64,000 nt of DNA from Daphnia pulex (GCF_021134715.1 NC_060028.1:7214501-7278500); one strand, 5' to 3'. Positions 12,600-27,074 are shown, counted from the first letter of the stretch. Numbers and translations are program-made. Notes: generated from the letters alone by a model not told the origin.

Positions 12600-15500
12600 A
12601 CTCCGCAAGAACAATTCTCTTACTGTGAATAAAATCATTCATTTCCATTTTCCAAAGTGCAATTTACAGTGCTAGTAACTATTCCCGCAGCCAAGGAATG
12701 TATAAAAAACAAACAAACAAAAATACCAGAGGCGAATTCTTTTCAATTCACCTAATAGCAAATACAGCGAAATAATATGCCAACTCAAGCAAAAAAAAAG
12801 GAGTATGATTTGATTATTTTACTATTAACTTGAGCAATTCTTCAATCTACAAGTTGATTTGGATGACTAAATGGAGTAAAATTAAGTTATTGTCCCAGCG
12901 GCCGCGGGGAGCTGTGGTATGGATAATATTCGCTAGTCATTTTCCACCAGATTTTTTCTTTAAGACCTTTTACTCTACGTTGGATACCACATCTTGTGAC
13001 AGTCGTGTGTTCGTAGCCAATAAATGTCAATGACTTTACCGGGATATTGACACGACACGGTTTTGATACGTTCAACTTCATCACAGTTATGGGGAGGAAC
13101 ATAATAGCTGTCTTATTTAAAATAAACTCGTCTTCTACTACTTTTCGTTGAGAAATGAAAATCGAACTGATATATAATCTAACTAGTTGCATTATATAAT
13201 GATTCCGTTATTTGCTGCGCAGTTCATAAAAACAGAAGGTCTACGTACAAATTGAAAGTTCGTTTAACAGAAAAATCGAGAAAAATGTTCTTATAGCTGT
13301 AAATATTAAAAAAAAAGTGATGTTGTAATTGAAAGTGTTTTGTTGTGCGATGGCATTCAAAGCGGAATTCACATCTGATATCTTCTTTGCAAAGGTGTGT
13401 TTAAGACGGCAGCTAATAAGATCCGGTGCCAGAGGCCCTCTCTTTTTTGCGGTTCAAGCCACAACAAGCAACAAGCAACAGTTCACGAGTTCTACTACGA
13501 ATAAAACAATTCATTTCCAAACTTACAATTTACAGTGCTAGTAGCTATTCCGGCAGCCGAGGAGTGAAAAAAAAATACCAGAGGCGATTTCTTTTCAATG
13601 CACCTAATGGCTTCTCCCATCCTATCAAAATACAGCGAAATTTATGTAAAATTATGCTATATAAAGCTTAATTTAAATTTTTGAACTATGAACATGAGCT
13701 ATCCATTAATCTGCTTGTTGATTTAAATGACTAAGTGGGGAAACAAAAACTAATTTATTCTCCCTTCGTGAGTTTTATTGAATGGTTTTCGCTAGTAGTT
13801 TAACATCAAGATTACCCCTTATGATAGATTCAAAATTGTTTTCAGTTTAATTTATACTCCATTTTCTGATTGCTTCAATAATTATACTGTATTGCTTGGG
13901 GACCTGCGGCGCCGAGCATTCTCATAATTAAGTGAAGGTGATAAGGAAATGGGCGTAGAAAAATTTCTTACTTAAAACGAAAAGAAACTCTCATCTTCTA
14001 CCGCTTATCATGTGGAAACGAAGTGGCAAAACTGTTTCAAATTTAACTAATTTTATTTGCTATGAATCAAATAATTAGTGGACAGTTCATGAAAAAAAAA
14101 GGTTTCTATACTCAAGTTGAAAGTTCATTTAAAAGAAAAATGTTCTAAGCTGTAATTATTTAAAAAATGGATAACGTTGTGATGGAAAGTGTGTTGGTAT
14201 CCGATGGCGGTGGTATGTCCTACCCTACTCATCTGATGGGACACACGTCTGTGTTTTAAAATGAGGAAAATTTGCATACAATACAAAGTACTTGACGACT
14301 CGCAGAGAGAACTCAACAGCAGCAGAACGTATCATAAATTTACCCACCCATACATTTTGGGCTAGTCCGACAGGACTAAAGCCAGGGCCCAGGAGGGAAT
14401 AACCTGATAGCTGCTCTCGCCCAGCCCTATCCAAATACAGCGAAATATATGACAATTTATGAAAAAAAGGTTTACTTTGATTTTTGAAATGTGAACATGA
14501 GTAATTCTTCAATCTACCACCTAGTTTACATGAGAAAATGGGGAAAAACTACAGTTATTATCCAATCGTAAGTACTTTTGACGGACGGTTTTCTTTCGTC
14601 GTTTCACATCAAGATTTTCCTTAAAGAGTACCACGGTTTTTGTATCATTTGACATAGGAGATGTCACATGTCACCACTCTCCACCATTACTCACCTGTTC
14701 AATTAATGTTAAAATGTACAGTCAAAGGACAGAAAGAGAAATAAATTTAAATTAATTATTCAGCTTTAATTCGAATTGCATAAATTAGGGATGAGATATT
14801 TTTTTTTGCTTAATTAAATATTTTAAATAATTCTCTACTTCTATTAATATACGTCAATTAGGAAAGAAGACAACAAAAAGTTGTTTCAAATTCAATGAAT
14901 GGAATTAATCAATGATTCAATTATCAGGTGGACAATCGCTGAAAACAGAAGGTTTCTTTACACGCGTAGTTCGTTTAACAGAAAATTGTTTTTAATTCAA
15001 TTATTTAAAAAAAAGTGATAACATTGTTTTTGAAAGTGTCTTTCAATTCGATGGCAGAGTTAGCCCTAACCTACCCTCTCTTGTGTGCAGTATAATTACA
15101 CGCAATACAACACTCAATCATTCACACAACAATTAGAAAAAATTCCACCCTTCCCATAGCGAATGAAGTAATTCACCTCAACGGACGTCACTGATTCGCT
15201 GAATCTAGTCAAATTACTCGACTGTAACTATATAGCCGTCCATAACCGTTGCTATAATGCCACACAGAGATATTGTTGACCACAAGGAATAAACAGAAAA
15301 GAATAAAAAAGAATTTGATCTCATGTCTTGTTGTATGTGTTGTTGGATATATTCTCTAGTTTCGTGTCCCGTTCGATTCAATCCGGCGGAACTCAACCGT
15401 TTCGGCGCCCTACCAATCCCAGACGAGTCAGAAAGAGAGAACCCAGCAGCACAATGTACATATGTTAGTTTTATCCAGGATACCTTTGTCTGGCCAAGAC

Positions 15501-16550
15501 GGGGATAATGCCGGGAGGGAATTACCTGATAGCTACTCCCGCCCTATGCAAATACAGCGAAAAGGCAAAATATATACCAATTTCTGCACATAAAAAAAGG
15601 TTGATTTGATATTTGAACTGTGAACATTAGACATCCTCCAATCTACTAGTGAGTTTAGATGAGATACTAAAGAAACACTCAAGTTTTTATCGAATCTCAA
15701 TTACTTTAAATTGACGAATTTCTTTCGTTGTTTCACATCAAGTTTTTCATTAAAGCCTATGATAATTTTTATTATAAAAAGTAAGAGTAGGGATAATAAT
15801 CTCAAGTTTACTTCCACCATAATTAAAAGATATAGAAGCTGACACAAGATTTCATTGTGGCTCAAATAAATAATTATCTGGGACTTGAGATTATTTGCCT
15901 CAAAATGTAATAAAAATGAATCTCTACTTCAACTTGTTACCGTAAGGAAACGAGACAGCGAAACCTGGTTCAAATGAGATGAATTTAATTAATCATTGGT
16001 TCAGTTATTAGGTGGGAAATTGATGAAGACAGAAGGGTTCTAAACTCAATTTTATAGCTCGTTTAGCAGAAAAATGTTTTTAGCAGGAATTATCAGAAAA
16101 AAGTAATAACATTGGATTGAAAGTGTGTTGCTATTCAATGGCAGTGCTATGCCCTACCCTACTCTCTGGTGGTAAATGGGGTAAAGAAATTATCAGTTTA
16201 AGTACTATATGCCTTACAAAATTCAAGCATCACAATCAGTAAAATTCCGCCCAGTTTATACTCAACGGACGTCGCTGAATCTAGTCAAATTACTTAACTG
16301 TAACTATATAGCCGTCCATAATCGTTGCTATAGTGCCTTAAAAGGGGTTTGGTTGACCACAAGGAAAAACAGAAAAGATATAGAAAAAAGATTCGCCCTG
16401 CCATTGGATATGTTCTTCAGTGACATGGCCCGTTCGATTCATTCCGGCGGAGCTCAACCGTTTCGACGCCCACCCGATCCGCGAGACGACTCTCCTCCGA
16501 CGCTGCTCATTCAAAAAAGGGTTTTCCATATTTCCCATTTGATGCCAAGG
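12600..16550. repeat. tandem array of four diverged units of about 0.8-1.1 kb
   Basis: Several landmarks recur in the same order. AATACAGCGA is at 12761, 13629, 14434 and 15551. A 'GAGCAATTCTTCAATCTAC'-like line is near 12833, 13690, 14498 and 15625. A 'TTTCACATCAAGATTTTC'-like line is near 13800, 14600 and 15735, with a weaker one near 12940. An 'AAAACAGAAGG' block is near 13230, 14090, 14945 and 16030. A 'GAAAGTGTGTTG...CGATGGC' line is near 13332, 14184, 15034 and 16120. The last two units also share an extra 300-base segment (about 15175-15420 and 16258-16480). Homology is at the DNA level, and no shared long reading frame is kept. The unit is not recognised. Confidence 0.75.
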
Positions 16551-19500
16551 ACCAACAATAACCCTACAGTGGAGAGTGGACATCCATCTCTAAATCCTTT
16601 ATTGTTTCGCTCTTATTCGGCTGCTGGACGGCTGCTGGACGCGGCGCTGAATAACAGCAAAAGCAACAGCAGCTGACCAAGCGTTTATAGACACACACAC
16701 ACATGACGTGTAAATAGGTCTGGGATATACAGAAAAAGCGTGGGAGTTGCTCTACATATGGAAATGTACGATTTTTTTTTTCTTTCCGAAACAACAATAG
16801 AAATGTAAGGATCAGCTGCTTTCGGTCTTGTGTCCGGATGATTGTTATTATTCATGGACCCAGCCTCAACAGTCATTACACTTAACTTTCCGACCGCTGC
16901 TAAATTCAACTAAAAAAATTTTTTCACCCAAATTTGATTGAAAAAAATAAATGAATCAACTCAAAAGATTAAAGAAAAAAATCTTAATCAGTTTGATGTA
17001 ACACTCGAATAATTCCTTGTGGCGTTTGAACCCCCCACCGTGCTAGTTCCCCGCCTGTGTGATGTGGGGGCGGACGACAATCGAAGCTAAGAGAACCGGA
17101 GCATTGAACAAAAATCGAATAAAATAATACATCGGAAATGTGAAAAACGTTGGTGAAATCATTTCGAATTGTGTTTATAGAAATCGTCAATCGTTCCATG
17201 TTTTCCAAAGGGGGGAGTTTCACTCCGAAAAAGAAGGGGGTCGAATAAAACTCTAAAAATCAAAAGAGTTTACACACACACAAAAAGAGAAGATTGTATG
17301 TGTGTATGTAGTGCAGTGGTTGGTTGGTTGAAGGGTGGTGGTGGTGGTGGGGGGAGATTTTTAGAACTATTTGATACACGTCTGTATATAAAGACAGCGC
17401 CCAGCACGCGCCAGAGTTGACCGACCAGCGGTCATCAACTTTTCTTTTGTGCAACAATTGCAGACTCGATGGCTTTTCCCGTGGACGCGGAGAAAATGTC
17501 CGAAACATGGGCCATTGGGCCTATATACACTATATCCAAGCAGATGGTCACTTGTTATACTTTTTGATAATAATAACACAGTGTATGTAGTATACATATA
17601 GATTCTCTCTCTCTCTAGATACACAAATATCTAGCTTATATACAGTATATGGGTGGGTGTGTGTGTGTATACGTATAACCTCCCCCCCCTCAGATTGACC
17701 AAGGGTCAAGCTGCTGCTGCTGTTTCTGCTTTTTTTTCCCTTTGGATCCGGTTCCCTTTTTGGCGACCTGGTCAGCCCTGCTGGGCGGCGGGGGTGGTGG
17801 GACTTTTGCTCTTGTTTATTACAATATATCTATCTAGAGCGGGTGGGGGCCCCATTAAGAAGGGCCTTTTGTCCGAATTCGTTTTTGGAAAGAGCACAAG
17901 ACCAAACAAAAACGAGTGACCCTCCTGTTTGATGATGATGCTGCACACACACACACCGACGGCCCAAAAGTCCGACAACAGCAGCAGTTGAAAGATTGAA
18001 AAACAGTTTTGTTCTTCATGTTCGCTCTTCATTTTGAATTTGAGCGGGGTGGGGGTGGTGGTGGTAGGGTGAACAGAGATTCACCCTTCCGCCCGCCAAA
18101 TGAAAACAGTTTGCTTCTCTGATTTCCATTCAGCTTGAAATTTGATTGGGAAATCCAACGACGACAGCTTGACCCATTCAAATCGATTTCCATTTTTAAA
18201 TAGTATATTATATTGCAGCGACCTATCATCAATTGGAGCGTGTCATTGAATTACAGACGGACAAAAGGTATATACACGCATATTACTCAAATCGAAAAAC
18301 AAAAATGGTTACAACAGCATTTCTCTTCTAATAAATATTCTTTCGGCGGCTGTTTTGCAACACGCATCCGGTCCGATGTGCGAACTGCGAGCACCGACAA
18401 AAAATATATAGAGGTTGGGGGGAGGACATGTCATCATCATCCTAAATTCCTACCAGTTAATTATTACCCCCCTTCACCGAAAAAAAAATATGTCCGTTTG
18501 TTAGTGCGAAAAAAAAACCATTTCGGTTTCTTTTTTTGTGTGTGTGGTGTTCCTATAGCTCCCCCCATCCATTAAGAGCCGACAAGGACACACTCACACT
18601 AACACACACACAAGTCCATACATAAGGGTTTTCCCACTCTGGGCTATCATTTGTGAGGCGTAATGACGAGACAGAAAAACACGGTCATCAATGACACATA
18701 CTACCGACAAAAAAAAAGAAAGAGGAACGACGACGAGCACAAACAGCCAGCGACAACCGCCAATCGGTTTTGATGATGATACAGTCGGAAGGAATCATCG
18801 CGGAAGGGTGGAAAAAAATAAGGGAGGAAGTCCGCTCTTACTCTCTCTCTCTCTCTAGGCCTATCGCACATACATCGCCTGGCGGCTTCTGTGGTATGCA
18901 GATATTTGTTGTTATTATTTTCGATATAATCTCCGATGGAGCTAAAAAAATAAAATTCCGGATGGAGTTGTTGTACATGTATATACTCGATTAAATCCAT
19001 TGAGAATTAAAAAGAGGTATCAAAATTTCCTTTTTTTTTGGGGTGGGGTGGGAGGTGGGTAGGAGGAAGAGAAAAAAAAATCAATGTCAGCCAGACAACC
19101 GTCTGGTATATACCATAGATCTGTGTTGTACTTTCTTTTTATTCTTTGTTGTTTGTTTGTCGTCTTGTGTATTATTTACCGTGGCGCCGAGACACACACA
19201 CACACACAGATCCATTGTGTCGCCCACAATGACAAGACAGTGGCAACGAAACCCCCAACATAACATATGTAATAATCGTAATAATAATAATAGTAATAAT
19301 AATTCCGGAATATAAAAGATCGGCTCTCTCTCTTCTTGGGTACACAAGCAGGAATGTCGAGAGGGACATGGCCAAAACCAGAAAAGAGAAATCGAGTCTC
19401 TGTCAAAGCAGAAGCAGCAGCAAAAAAAAAAAAAACTTCTGGATATAATACCTTTCCGGATGAAATGATGTGTGTGTATATGTGTCTGTGGTGCATTGTT

Positions 19501-22500
19501 CATGTTTCGCGACATCGAGCCGCTCCGGCAGCAGCTGTCTTCATGTCTCCCACAATATTCTTTTTTTATTATTAGTATTGAATAATGACAAATTTGATAT
19601 TTTATAGAAATGCCAAGTAAAATAATCTGTAACATATTTTCTGGGAGAGAAAAAAAAAACCCAAACGGAATCAATCCTGGCCCCCACTGCTGGACGATGG
19701 ACAAAATATCCGTCTGGTCGTGTCAACTATTCACGACAAGAAACCAAAAGAATAAGTTTCTTCTTCCCTTCCCCAAGTCGTCATATCTAGCAGCCTCTAT
19801 CTGTCTGGCGCATCTATATAATATATACTATCTCGAAAGTTATGTGGTGGACTTGGACTGGACGCCGAACAAAAGAGACGCTGACGCATGTCGCCGTGTT
19901 TTCTCTCTCAATTAGTTATTGGGTGGAGCTGTATACTAGTTATACACTGGTAGAGGGTAGGATAACGACTCGTGTTGATAATATAGAATGAAAATATAGA
20001 ACAAAACCAAACAACAAAAAATTGGAGAAGAACAAGAAGAAATCAACAAAGTATACGCGGTGATGTGCGGTGAGGTACGGCGAGGAGCAATCGTCGGACG
20101 GGCCTCGCAATAACAAACGCAACGTTATGGGGGTGCCTATTTAATTACTTCCAGCAGAGTCAACACCCTGTTTTCTACATACCGGAGAGGGGAGAGATCG
20201 GACAAGAGCCGAGAGTATTACAACAACAACAGCCCACCAAAAAAATATGGGAATAAAAAAGGGATGTGAAAGGGTTATTATATACGTGTGTTGACATTCA
20301 CTCCCTCGACTCGCTTGTTGTGTCACACAAATCAAACAAATAATTCGTCAAAAAAAACACAGACAGAAAGAAGGTGACGAATGCGGCGGAGCGTGGCAGA
20401 TTATACGTGGAAAAACATTCGCCAAACATCCCAAAATATTATTCGCCCCTTTTTTTCTCTCTCTCTCTCACTCCCAGATGGGAGGGGGGAAACGACGTAA
20501 TAATAATCTACAAAGAAAACAAACAAAATACAAACTCGAATTAAAAAATACGAATTTCCTGTTATTAGTGTCAAGATTTTTCGCTGGCAATTCAACAGAG
20601 ACATCAAAAGGAATTTATATCCCAAACAACAACAACTTCAGACCCTTGTGTAACATTAACAACAACAAAAAAAAATAACACGAAGAAATGAAAAAAGAAA
20701 AAAAAAAGGAAAGAAATGTTCTTTTATTTGTCGATTGGTATCGCCCGGATAAGAGTTATCGCATCGGAGCGGAAGCGGCCGGCACAAGCCTATCAATAAA
20801 AACTGGTAGAGTTCTCTTTTCTCTTGTTTTACGAAGAGAGAGAGAGAAAAAAAAAAGATGTTCTATTGAAATGTTGTCGAAATAAATCCAAAGGCACGTG
20901 GTGGTGAATAGAGCAGTTGGCACACGGTGTGTGGGTCCCCTTGATGAGAGACTATTGAGGGTTCTACATTTTTTTTTATTCATTTTCTTTTATGTCTATC
21001 CCCTTATGCATTATCCTAAAGATAAATCGCATTTGGGAAGGAACTCGTAGAGGCTCTAGATGGGGGAGAGAGAAGAGGAGGAAAAAAAAGTACGCGGTGT
21101 CACAAAAGAACCGAATGACATAATAGCGGAGGAAAGAAGAGAGAGAGGGGGGGGGGACTCTCTTTTTATACGTTGCACAAGACGTGCCAGATGCCCATTC
21201 ACTTTTTATAGTCGTCGTTTTTTTTCCGCTTCTATTTTTGATATCTGAACCATCAGATCCATCCAGCACGCGCGCTAGACACTACATGTAGTCAAGTACC
21301 GTGTTACCACCAGTTTTTTTGGGGGGTAGTTTTTTTTTGTTGTTGTTGTTGGTGGGAATGTCAACAAGTTACACGTTACAGGTGGTAAATAAAGAGAAGG
21401 AAAAAAATGGGGGCGAATGATTATGTGAATTAACGGATTGGATATTCAAAGAATCGAGCGGGAATTTTGAAATGAAATTGATGAGGAACGAACGAGAGTC
21501 GAAATTGGAATGAAATTTTGAAAGGGAAATTGTCAACAGAGTCGAGTTGAAATTCGGAAGGGAAATTGACGATCGAAAAAATGTTTCGTGTCGCATGAAA
21601 AAGTGACTGGACAAAGTCCTGGAAGAGCAGCTGGAGGTTAGAGACGGGTGAGGATGTGGAAGGGGCGGGGGCGGATGTGATGTCCACACACACACATACA
21701 AAAAAGTGACGTCAACCAATCAAAGCACGCAAGTAAAAATAGACTTTTTATCAGAGGGGAAAATCCATAAATCTTTTTCGTGTTTTTCGGGACGTCATCG
21801 ATCACCGCACGTAAGAAAATCAAATCCAAAATCCCCCAAAAAATAATATCCTCGCGGTTTTTCATGTTTGTTTGTTGGCGCATATTTCCTTGCGGTTTTT
21901 TTTTACCTTCCTTACTTTTGTCGATCCTCCCACTTGACGTTTACTGACAAGGAGGGACGTCCATGTCATGACGTAAAAACCAACACAAGAAATAGTCGCC
22001 ATTCAATGGCGCATCGTGGCTCGCGCTCGGCAAATTTCAATAGACGTCGAAACATTTTTAAGGATTTTAGGACATTTTTTTTGACTGAGGAGTTCCTGGT
22101 CCCTCCCCTCTCATCTGTGGGTCGCCAGTGGTCCCAACGTCGGTTACACACACGTGCTTTTATAGTGTACACTCATTCAACACACGGGGATTTTCGGTCG
22201 ACAATAGGAAAGAGAAAAAAAAAATTTCTATCGACGACCCGAATTTTTGGAAACATAAAAAGCGAAGGGATCTGTCGTCCCCCCTCTCTCTCTTACATAA
22301 GACCATCTTATAAGGCAGCCCCCCTTCCATTTATATGTATAGAGGGCTCTGGTTGATGTTACACTCCCAAAAATCCCAATAGAAAAAAAATAAATTCTCT
22401 CCTTCCTTATAATAATAATAGGATATTTTCGAGGGGAAAAAGAAGAAATAAAAAAAGGTATATAAAAGAAAAACCGTTGGCCTGGCCGAGGAAACTGCTA

Positions 22501-25439
22501 TGTATTTTCTATCTTTTTTTTTTCTTATGTCAAAAACAGATATTGAATTTCTTCTTCTTCCCTTTTTACGTGTGTGTGTGTGTTTATTATCATTGGGGGA
22601 TTGGCGGGTAAATAAGAGACGAAGGGACCGGGGGGCTTCCGACACACACAACAATTGATGTGGAAAGATCAAGGACCTTTGCGGGCAAAGCCTCAAATCG
22701 AATAAGACCCTCATCATTACCGCAAAAAGCTTCCACACGATTTTTTTTTCCTTCATAAGAGTCGAGTTTTTTTGGTGAGATTATTTCCGCCCCTCTATCA
22801 TAGCACGTGCCTTTTTTTGATATTTTTATTGGAGGGGAGTTGATGGAAAAAGTGTGTTGTTGATACAATAAACACGAGATGATCCCTCACATCTAATAGG
22901 GTCCCAAATAAAAAAACGAGCCCCTTTGTGAGTGTTACATAAAAAATAGGGATTCCCCCACCACACCCACTTTGGATAGGAGAAGAAAAAAAAAACACTC
23001 ACCACTTGTGTGGTTTTTCCCAACAAGTGTTACGTCATCAAGCCCATCCACTTGTCTAAGGAATTCCCTCCGTCAAATTTTTACAATCAATATTGTCTTG
23101 TAACAATTAATATTTTTTTAACATTTTTTAAAATGTTGATTTACAATTTCCACTTCTGTCGACTAAACCCGTAAAGTTAATCCCGACAAAACACGGTATA
23201 ATGTCCGTCCTTTGGCCAGCCGGCGGGTTGCCGGCCATGTACATACAAGCGTCGCGTGTCTCGAAAAATAAATCCGTTGGCCGAAAACATTTTTTGCGGT
23301 CGGATTATGTCGTCGACGTCAATTTTCCGACAAAACGACAAAATCCCCAACGTCTGCTTATTTATGTATATACATCCAGCCAGCCACAGCCCTTCCAGCT
23401 ATAGGTAACTTCCATCCGCATCTCCTCCCCCTTCGACAAAATACACAAACACAAAAAGTTAATCCGCTCTTCTTTTTTTCTTTCATTTCAAGTTTCCCAA
23501 TTTTTTGGGTTGTTGACGTTTGTTATTCATTAGCCGACTGACTATAAATACACGTCCCGATATACGTATGTGGAACCAGCGGTTGAAAACCTTTGACGTA
23601 ATATTTCCTTCATTCCATATTCCTGGACTAACAAGTTCCTGGACTTTTTTTTGTGTTTTGTTTCTGCTCTTTTGTATTGTGTCGCTCATCTTTTTTTAAA
23701 CTTCTCGGTAAAAACGTTGACGACTATCGTCGTTGTCGTCGTCCCCCCCGTGGCCCACCCAAAACAAACACCAACATTCATCGCCATCGTTATTTTCTAA
23801 CGAACTGAACTGAACACCCCACACAAGCGGATGTCTATTTTTTTCCGTGATATTTTCGCCATTCATCTATTTTTTTGTTTCTCTGCTCGACGAAATGTTC
23901 CGCCATTTTCTCTGGCTGTTGTTGTTGTTGTTGTTTTTTATTTTCTTCTGTACTTTTTCTTCCCCCCCCATCGGTTTGGCATTTTCTCCATGGGAAAAAT
24001 GTTAACGGGTCGAGCGCAAGGAGCCAAAATGGATAATGGGGTGGAAAGAAAGAAAGAGAGAAAAGGGTCTTCCAAGGAAAAGAGACGGAGGCATATATAT
24101 CATGTATGAAAATCTAGGTCAAAAAAACACATTCACGGTGGCAGTATGGAGCGGCCACCCTCTCATCTTTCTCTCATACGAGAGAAAAAGTTACCAGTTA
24201 CCAGTACTCTTTGGCGAAGAATTTTTCGCTGTTGCAAATGTTTTGGGTTCAACAAAGTCAGTTGGAGAAAACGACTTTTGAGTGATGTCGAGTAAGGAAA
24301 ATATTCGACACCTTTAGTGTTGACTATAACTCGATAAGAATTCTACTCCAAAAGAATATACTCATGTAAATTTATGATTTGGAATTCAAATTTTTCGCGC
24401 GGTCAATTAATTTACAACTGGAAATTGGCTGTTTGGGGCCATTGACCAGTTTCCTCTCTACTTTTGGGTGCGTGTATAACAATCAACGGGAAAACTTATA
24501 CGGCCTATAAAAGCCAGGGACCCCCCTATATACTATTTAAAAAAAAAAGGGTCTCAAATATTTCGGGTTTCCGTTTTTTTTAACCCAAACTGCAGGTGAC
24601 TGGGTAAAAAAAAAAAACAATTTTGTTCAAATCCCTAAACCAAAAAAGAAAAAAGAAAAACCCTTTAAAAAAAGTAGAGGGATAAAAGGGCAATAAAAAA
24701 ATGGGAGCTACTGTACTGTCCACATACTGTCCACATACATGTATTTGGAGGGCTGTAAAAAAATAACCCTCCTACCACACACAGAAAAAAGAGGAAAAAA
24801 AAATGCTACCCTTCAGTAAAGGAAAAATACTTCCCACACACACAAGTGAAAAACGTGTCCATCAAATGTCTTTTTTTTTTTCTCTCTGCGTCCTGTTGTA
24901 AAATGTCACTTTGCCAACGATGGAGAAGAAGAGCGAAATAAACACATATCCAGCAGTATGTTGTGTACAGTAGTGAGTCCCAATATAAAATTTTAAGGCC
25001 ATATATCATCACATCAACAAGCCAAGAAAAACTCGTTTTTACATTCCAGTCTTTTTCTTTTTTTTTTTCAAATGCTTTTTGGGACTTTTCTTGTTTTGTT
25101 TTGGTGGGGAATTATTCCGTTTCGCGCGTCCGAAACGGAGAGAATCCAGCTGGAACGAAAATTATTTTTTTCTTAATGCCATAAGACGTTGATATTCTTT
25201 TATTCGAAATTTTCCCTTTTTTTTTTCCTTTTCCCCCCTAAAGAAAAACTCTCCTAACCGCATAACTATCTTTCTCTTTTCTTCCGGTCGGATGGCTGCT
25301 GGATTGCTGGCCCGGAGATGTTTCTCTACAACTCAATCATCAACAGTTTGATTGATCGAGAAAATAAAATAAGAAGAAGAAGAAAAATAAGAAGAGGAAG
25401 AAAAATAGGAAAAACAAATTCGCAAGTGGAGAGAGTCTA
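16551..25439. other. long noncoding tract with many simple repeats, upstream of hunchback
   Basis: Rich in CA/GT runs (for example 19192-19208), GA/CT runs, TAA runs (about 19270-19300) and poly-A or poly-T. The long minus frame 19087-19704 crosses these repeats and is not credible. A TATATAAAG at 17385 lies before a 32-codon ATG frame (17469-17567). Otherwise nothing gene-like is seen. Confidence 0.55.
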
Positions 25440-25995
25440 AGGGGCGGAGTCTACAGTGGTCAAGCTCCTCCCACCGCTCTGCGCCAGAGCATACAGTACT
25501 GTACATTCGTGTTAGTTACACTATAGCAGAGCAGCTAGAGAGAAAAAGGAGAGAAAAATAGAGAACCACCACGGTACCACACAGACACACACAATTCCGG
25601 CTGGTGGGTGGAGTGAAAAAAAAAGGAGGAATCCTCTGGTCTGTACTATACACCCACGGAGAGTGAGAAGTCTAGTGCCAGTAATCAAGTCCACTCTCAC
25701 CGGTGAACGTCCATCTCCGCACAGCGGCTCTTCTTGCCTAGACGATTTCATTCACTATTTTTCGTTTGGTTTATTTCGCGTGCTCCTGCGTGTGCCTCAA
25801 CTCGTTTGTCAACCGCCGGAGAGAACAGAAAAAAGTGTCAAACTTTTGGATTTTTTAAATTTCCCCCTCCAATCAAAAAATTTGACTGTGAAATTTGGTG
25901 ATTTGTTTTCGAAACTTTGTGAATTGATTTGAACTCGGTGTGTTTTTGTCCGGCACATCACCACCACCACCACCACCCAGGAGAGAACCTCAAGG
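25440..25995 (+). other. possible distal noncoding leader exon of hunchback
   Basis: A perfect donor (CAAGG followed by GTAAGT, exon end 25995) ends a stretch of more mixed, less repetitive sequence. That stretch begins near a GC-box-like GGGGCGGAG at 25440. It lies 10 kb upstream of the hb acceptor, on the same strand, with no coding gene between. An 89-codon frame at 25663-25932 runs through it but shows no recognisable protein character. A distal hb promoter exon is one explanation, and an unrelated noncoding transcript or chance is equally possible. Confidence 0.22.
25958..25977. repeat. CAC trinucleotide repeat beside a splice donor
   Basis: About six CAC/ACC units just before the strong donor at 25996, inside the possible distal leader exon. 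Confidence 0.85.
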
Positions 25996-26341
25996 GTAAG
26001 TTTTAAAAAAAATGGATTTGATTTTCTATATTTAAGAAAAGTCCGAAGGATTTCTCCGGTCCCTTTTTTCTTCTTCTCGACTTGTTTTTTTGTTTTGTTT
26101 TTCCGCACCAGTTGTATTTATATATACCCCCCCACGAGAGAGAGAGAAGGGAGAGATGAGGGGTTATGTGCTGATATAACCCACGCAGACTCTCGCTTCA
26201 CACAAACACACCAAAAGAGAAAAACACCATCGTCTTCTTTATTTTATTTTTTATTTTTTCTGAGCCAACGGAGGGCGATGTTGTGTACAACTTGCACCAC
26301 CTCGACGGCAGGGGGGAGAAGAAAAAATAAGAACGAGAAGA

Positions 26342-26355
26342 GGGGGGGGGGGGGG
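26342..26355. repeat. G14 homopolymer run
   Basis: Fourteen consecutive G residues. A similar G13 run lies at 50788-50800. Confidence 0.9.
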
Positions 26356-27052
26356 TGAAAGTCGAAGAATGTGTTGTTTACTGGTAAACGCGAAAAAGAA
26401 TTTAAATTTCGGGGAAAAATCAAACGTCGATCGGAATTGATTCATTGTTGTGCAAAGACACAAATGGAGTCGAACCCCACAGAGATTAAATGGACTAGGC
26501 TCTGGGTTATTTTATTTCTCACGATCGGAATTTGGATTGGCCGACGGATGTTTCGACCTTTCGGCCGTTGACATTGACCCCCCATCATCCAGGCCGATAC
26601 CAAAAACGAGCCTATACCCTCTCGGTAGTTCAAAGTCATTAATTCATTCAAATTTGTCAGGAATAAAATTTTAAAAAAATTTAGCGATTTTCAAATTTAC
26701 CCGCAATGCATTACGCAATGCAAAATTGGTTACAGACGTGTGCACCGATCGAACTTTTCGACTTCCGCGTTAATCTTATCGCGAAAAATTCGAATTGGGT
26801 TCGATTATTTATTTTTCTGACCTAGAAAAAAGGAAAACCAAAAATTTGTTTTTTTTTTTATTTCCGAATGTCACGATCAAGGACGAAATCAGTCCCGATT
26901 TGTTTCGGCTGTTGTTATTTTTTGGTTTTGTTTTGTTGTTGTTGTCGGGAGTCGAATGTTTACCAGATTGAACACTCCCCCTTTTTTTCCTTCAATGCTC
27001 TGATACTCCTCCCCACACACCAACTGGGAGGGAATCGGTCACGTTCATAGTG

Positions 27053-27074
27053 CGTCCGTCCGTCCGTCCGTCCG
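27053..27074. repeat. CCGT tetranucleotide microsatellite
   Basis: About five and a half perfect units, followed by one altered unit. Confidence 0.9.

Noticed and set aside
19087..19704. 205-codon minus-strand frame
   Set aside because: It runs through CA, TAA and A-rich repeats. The translation is low-complexity and has no splice or family signals.
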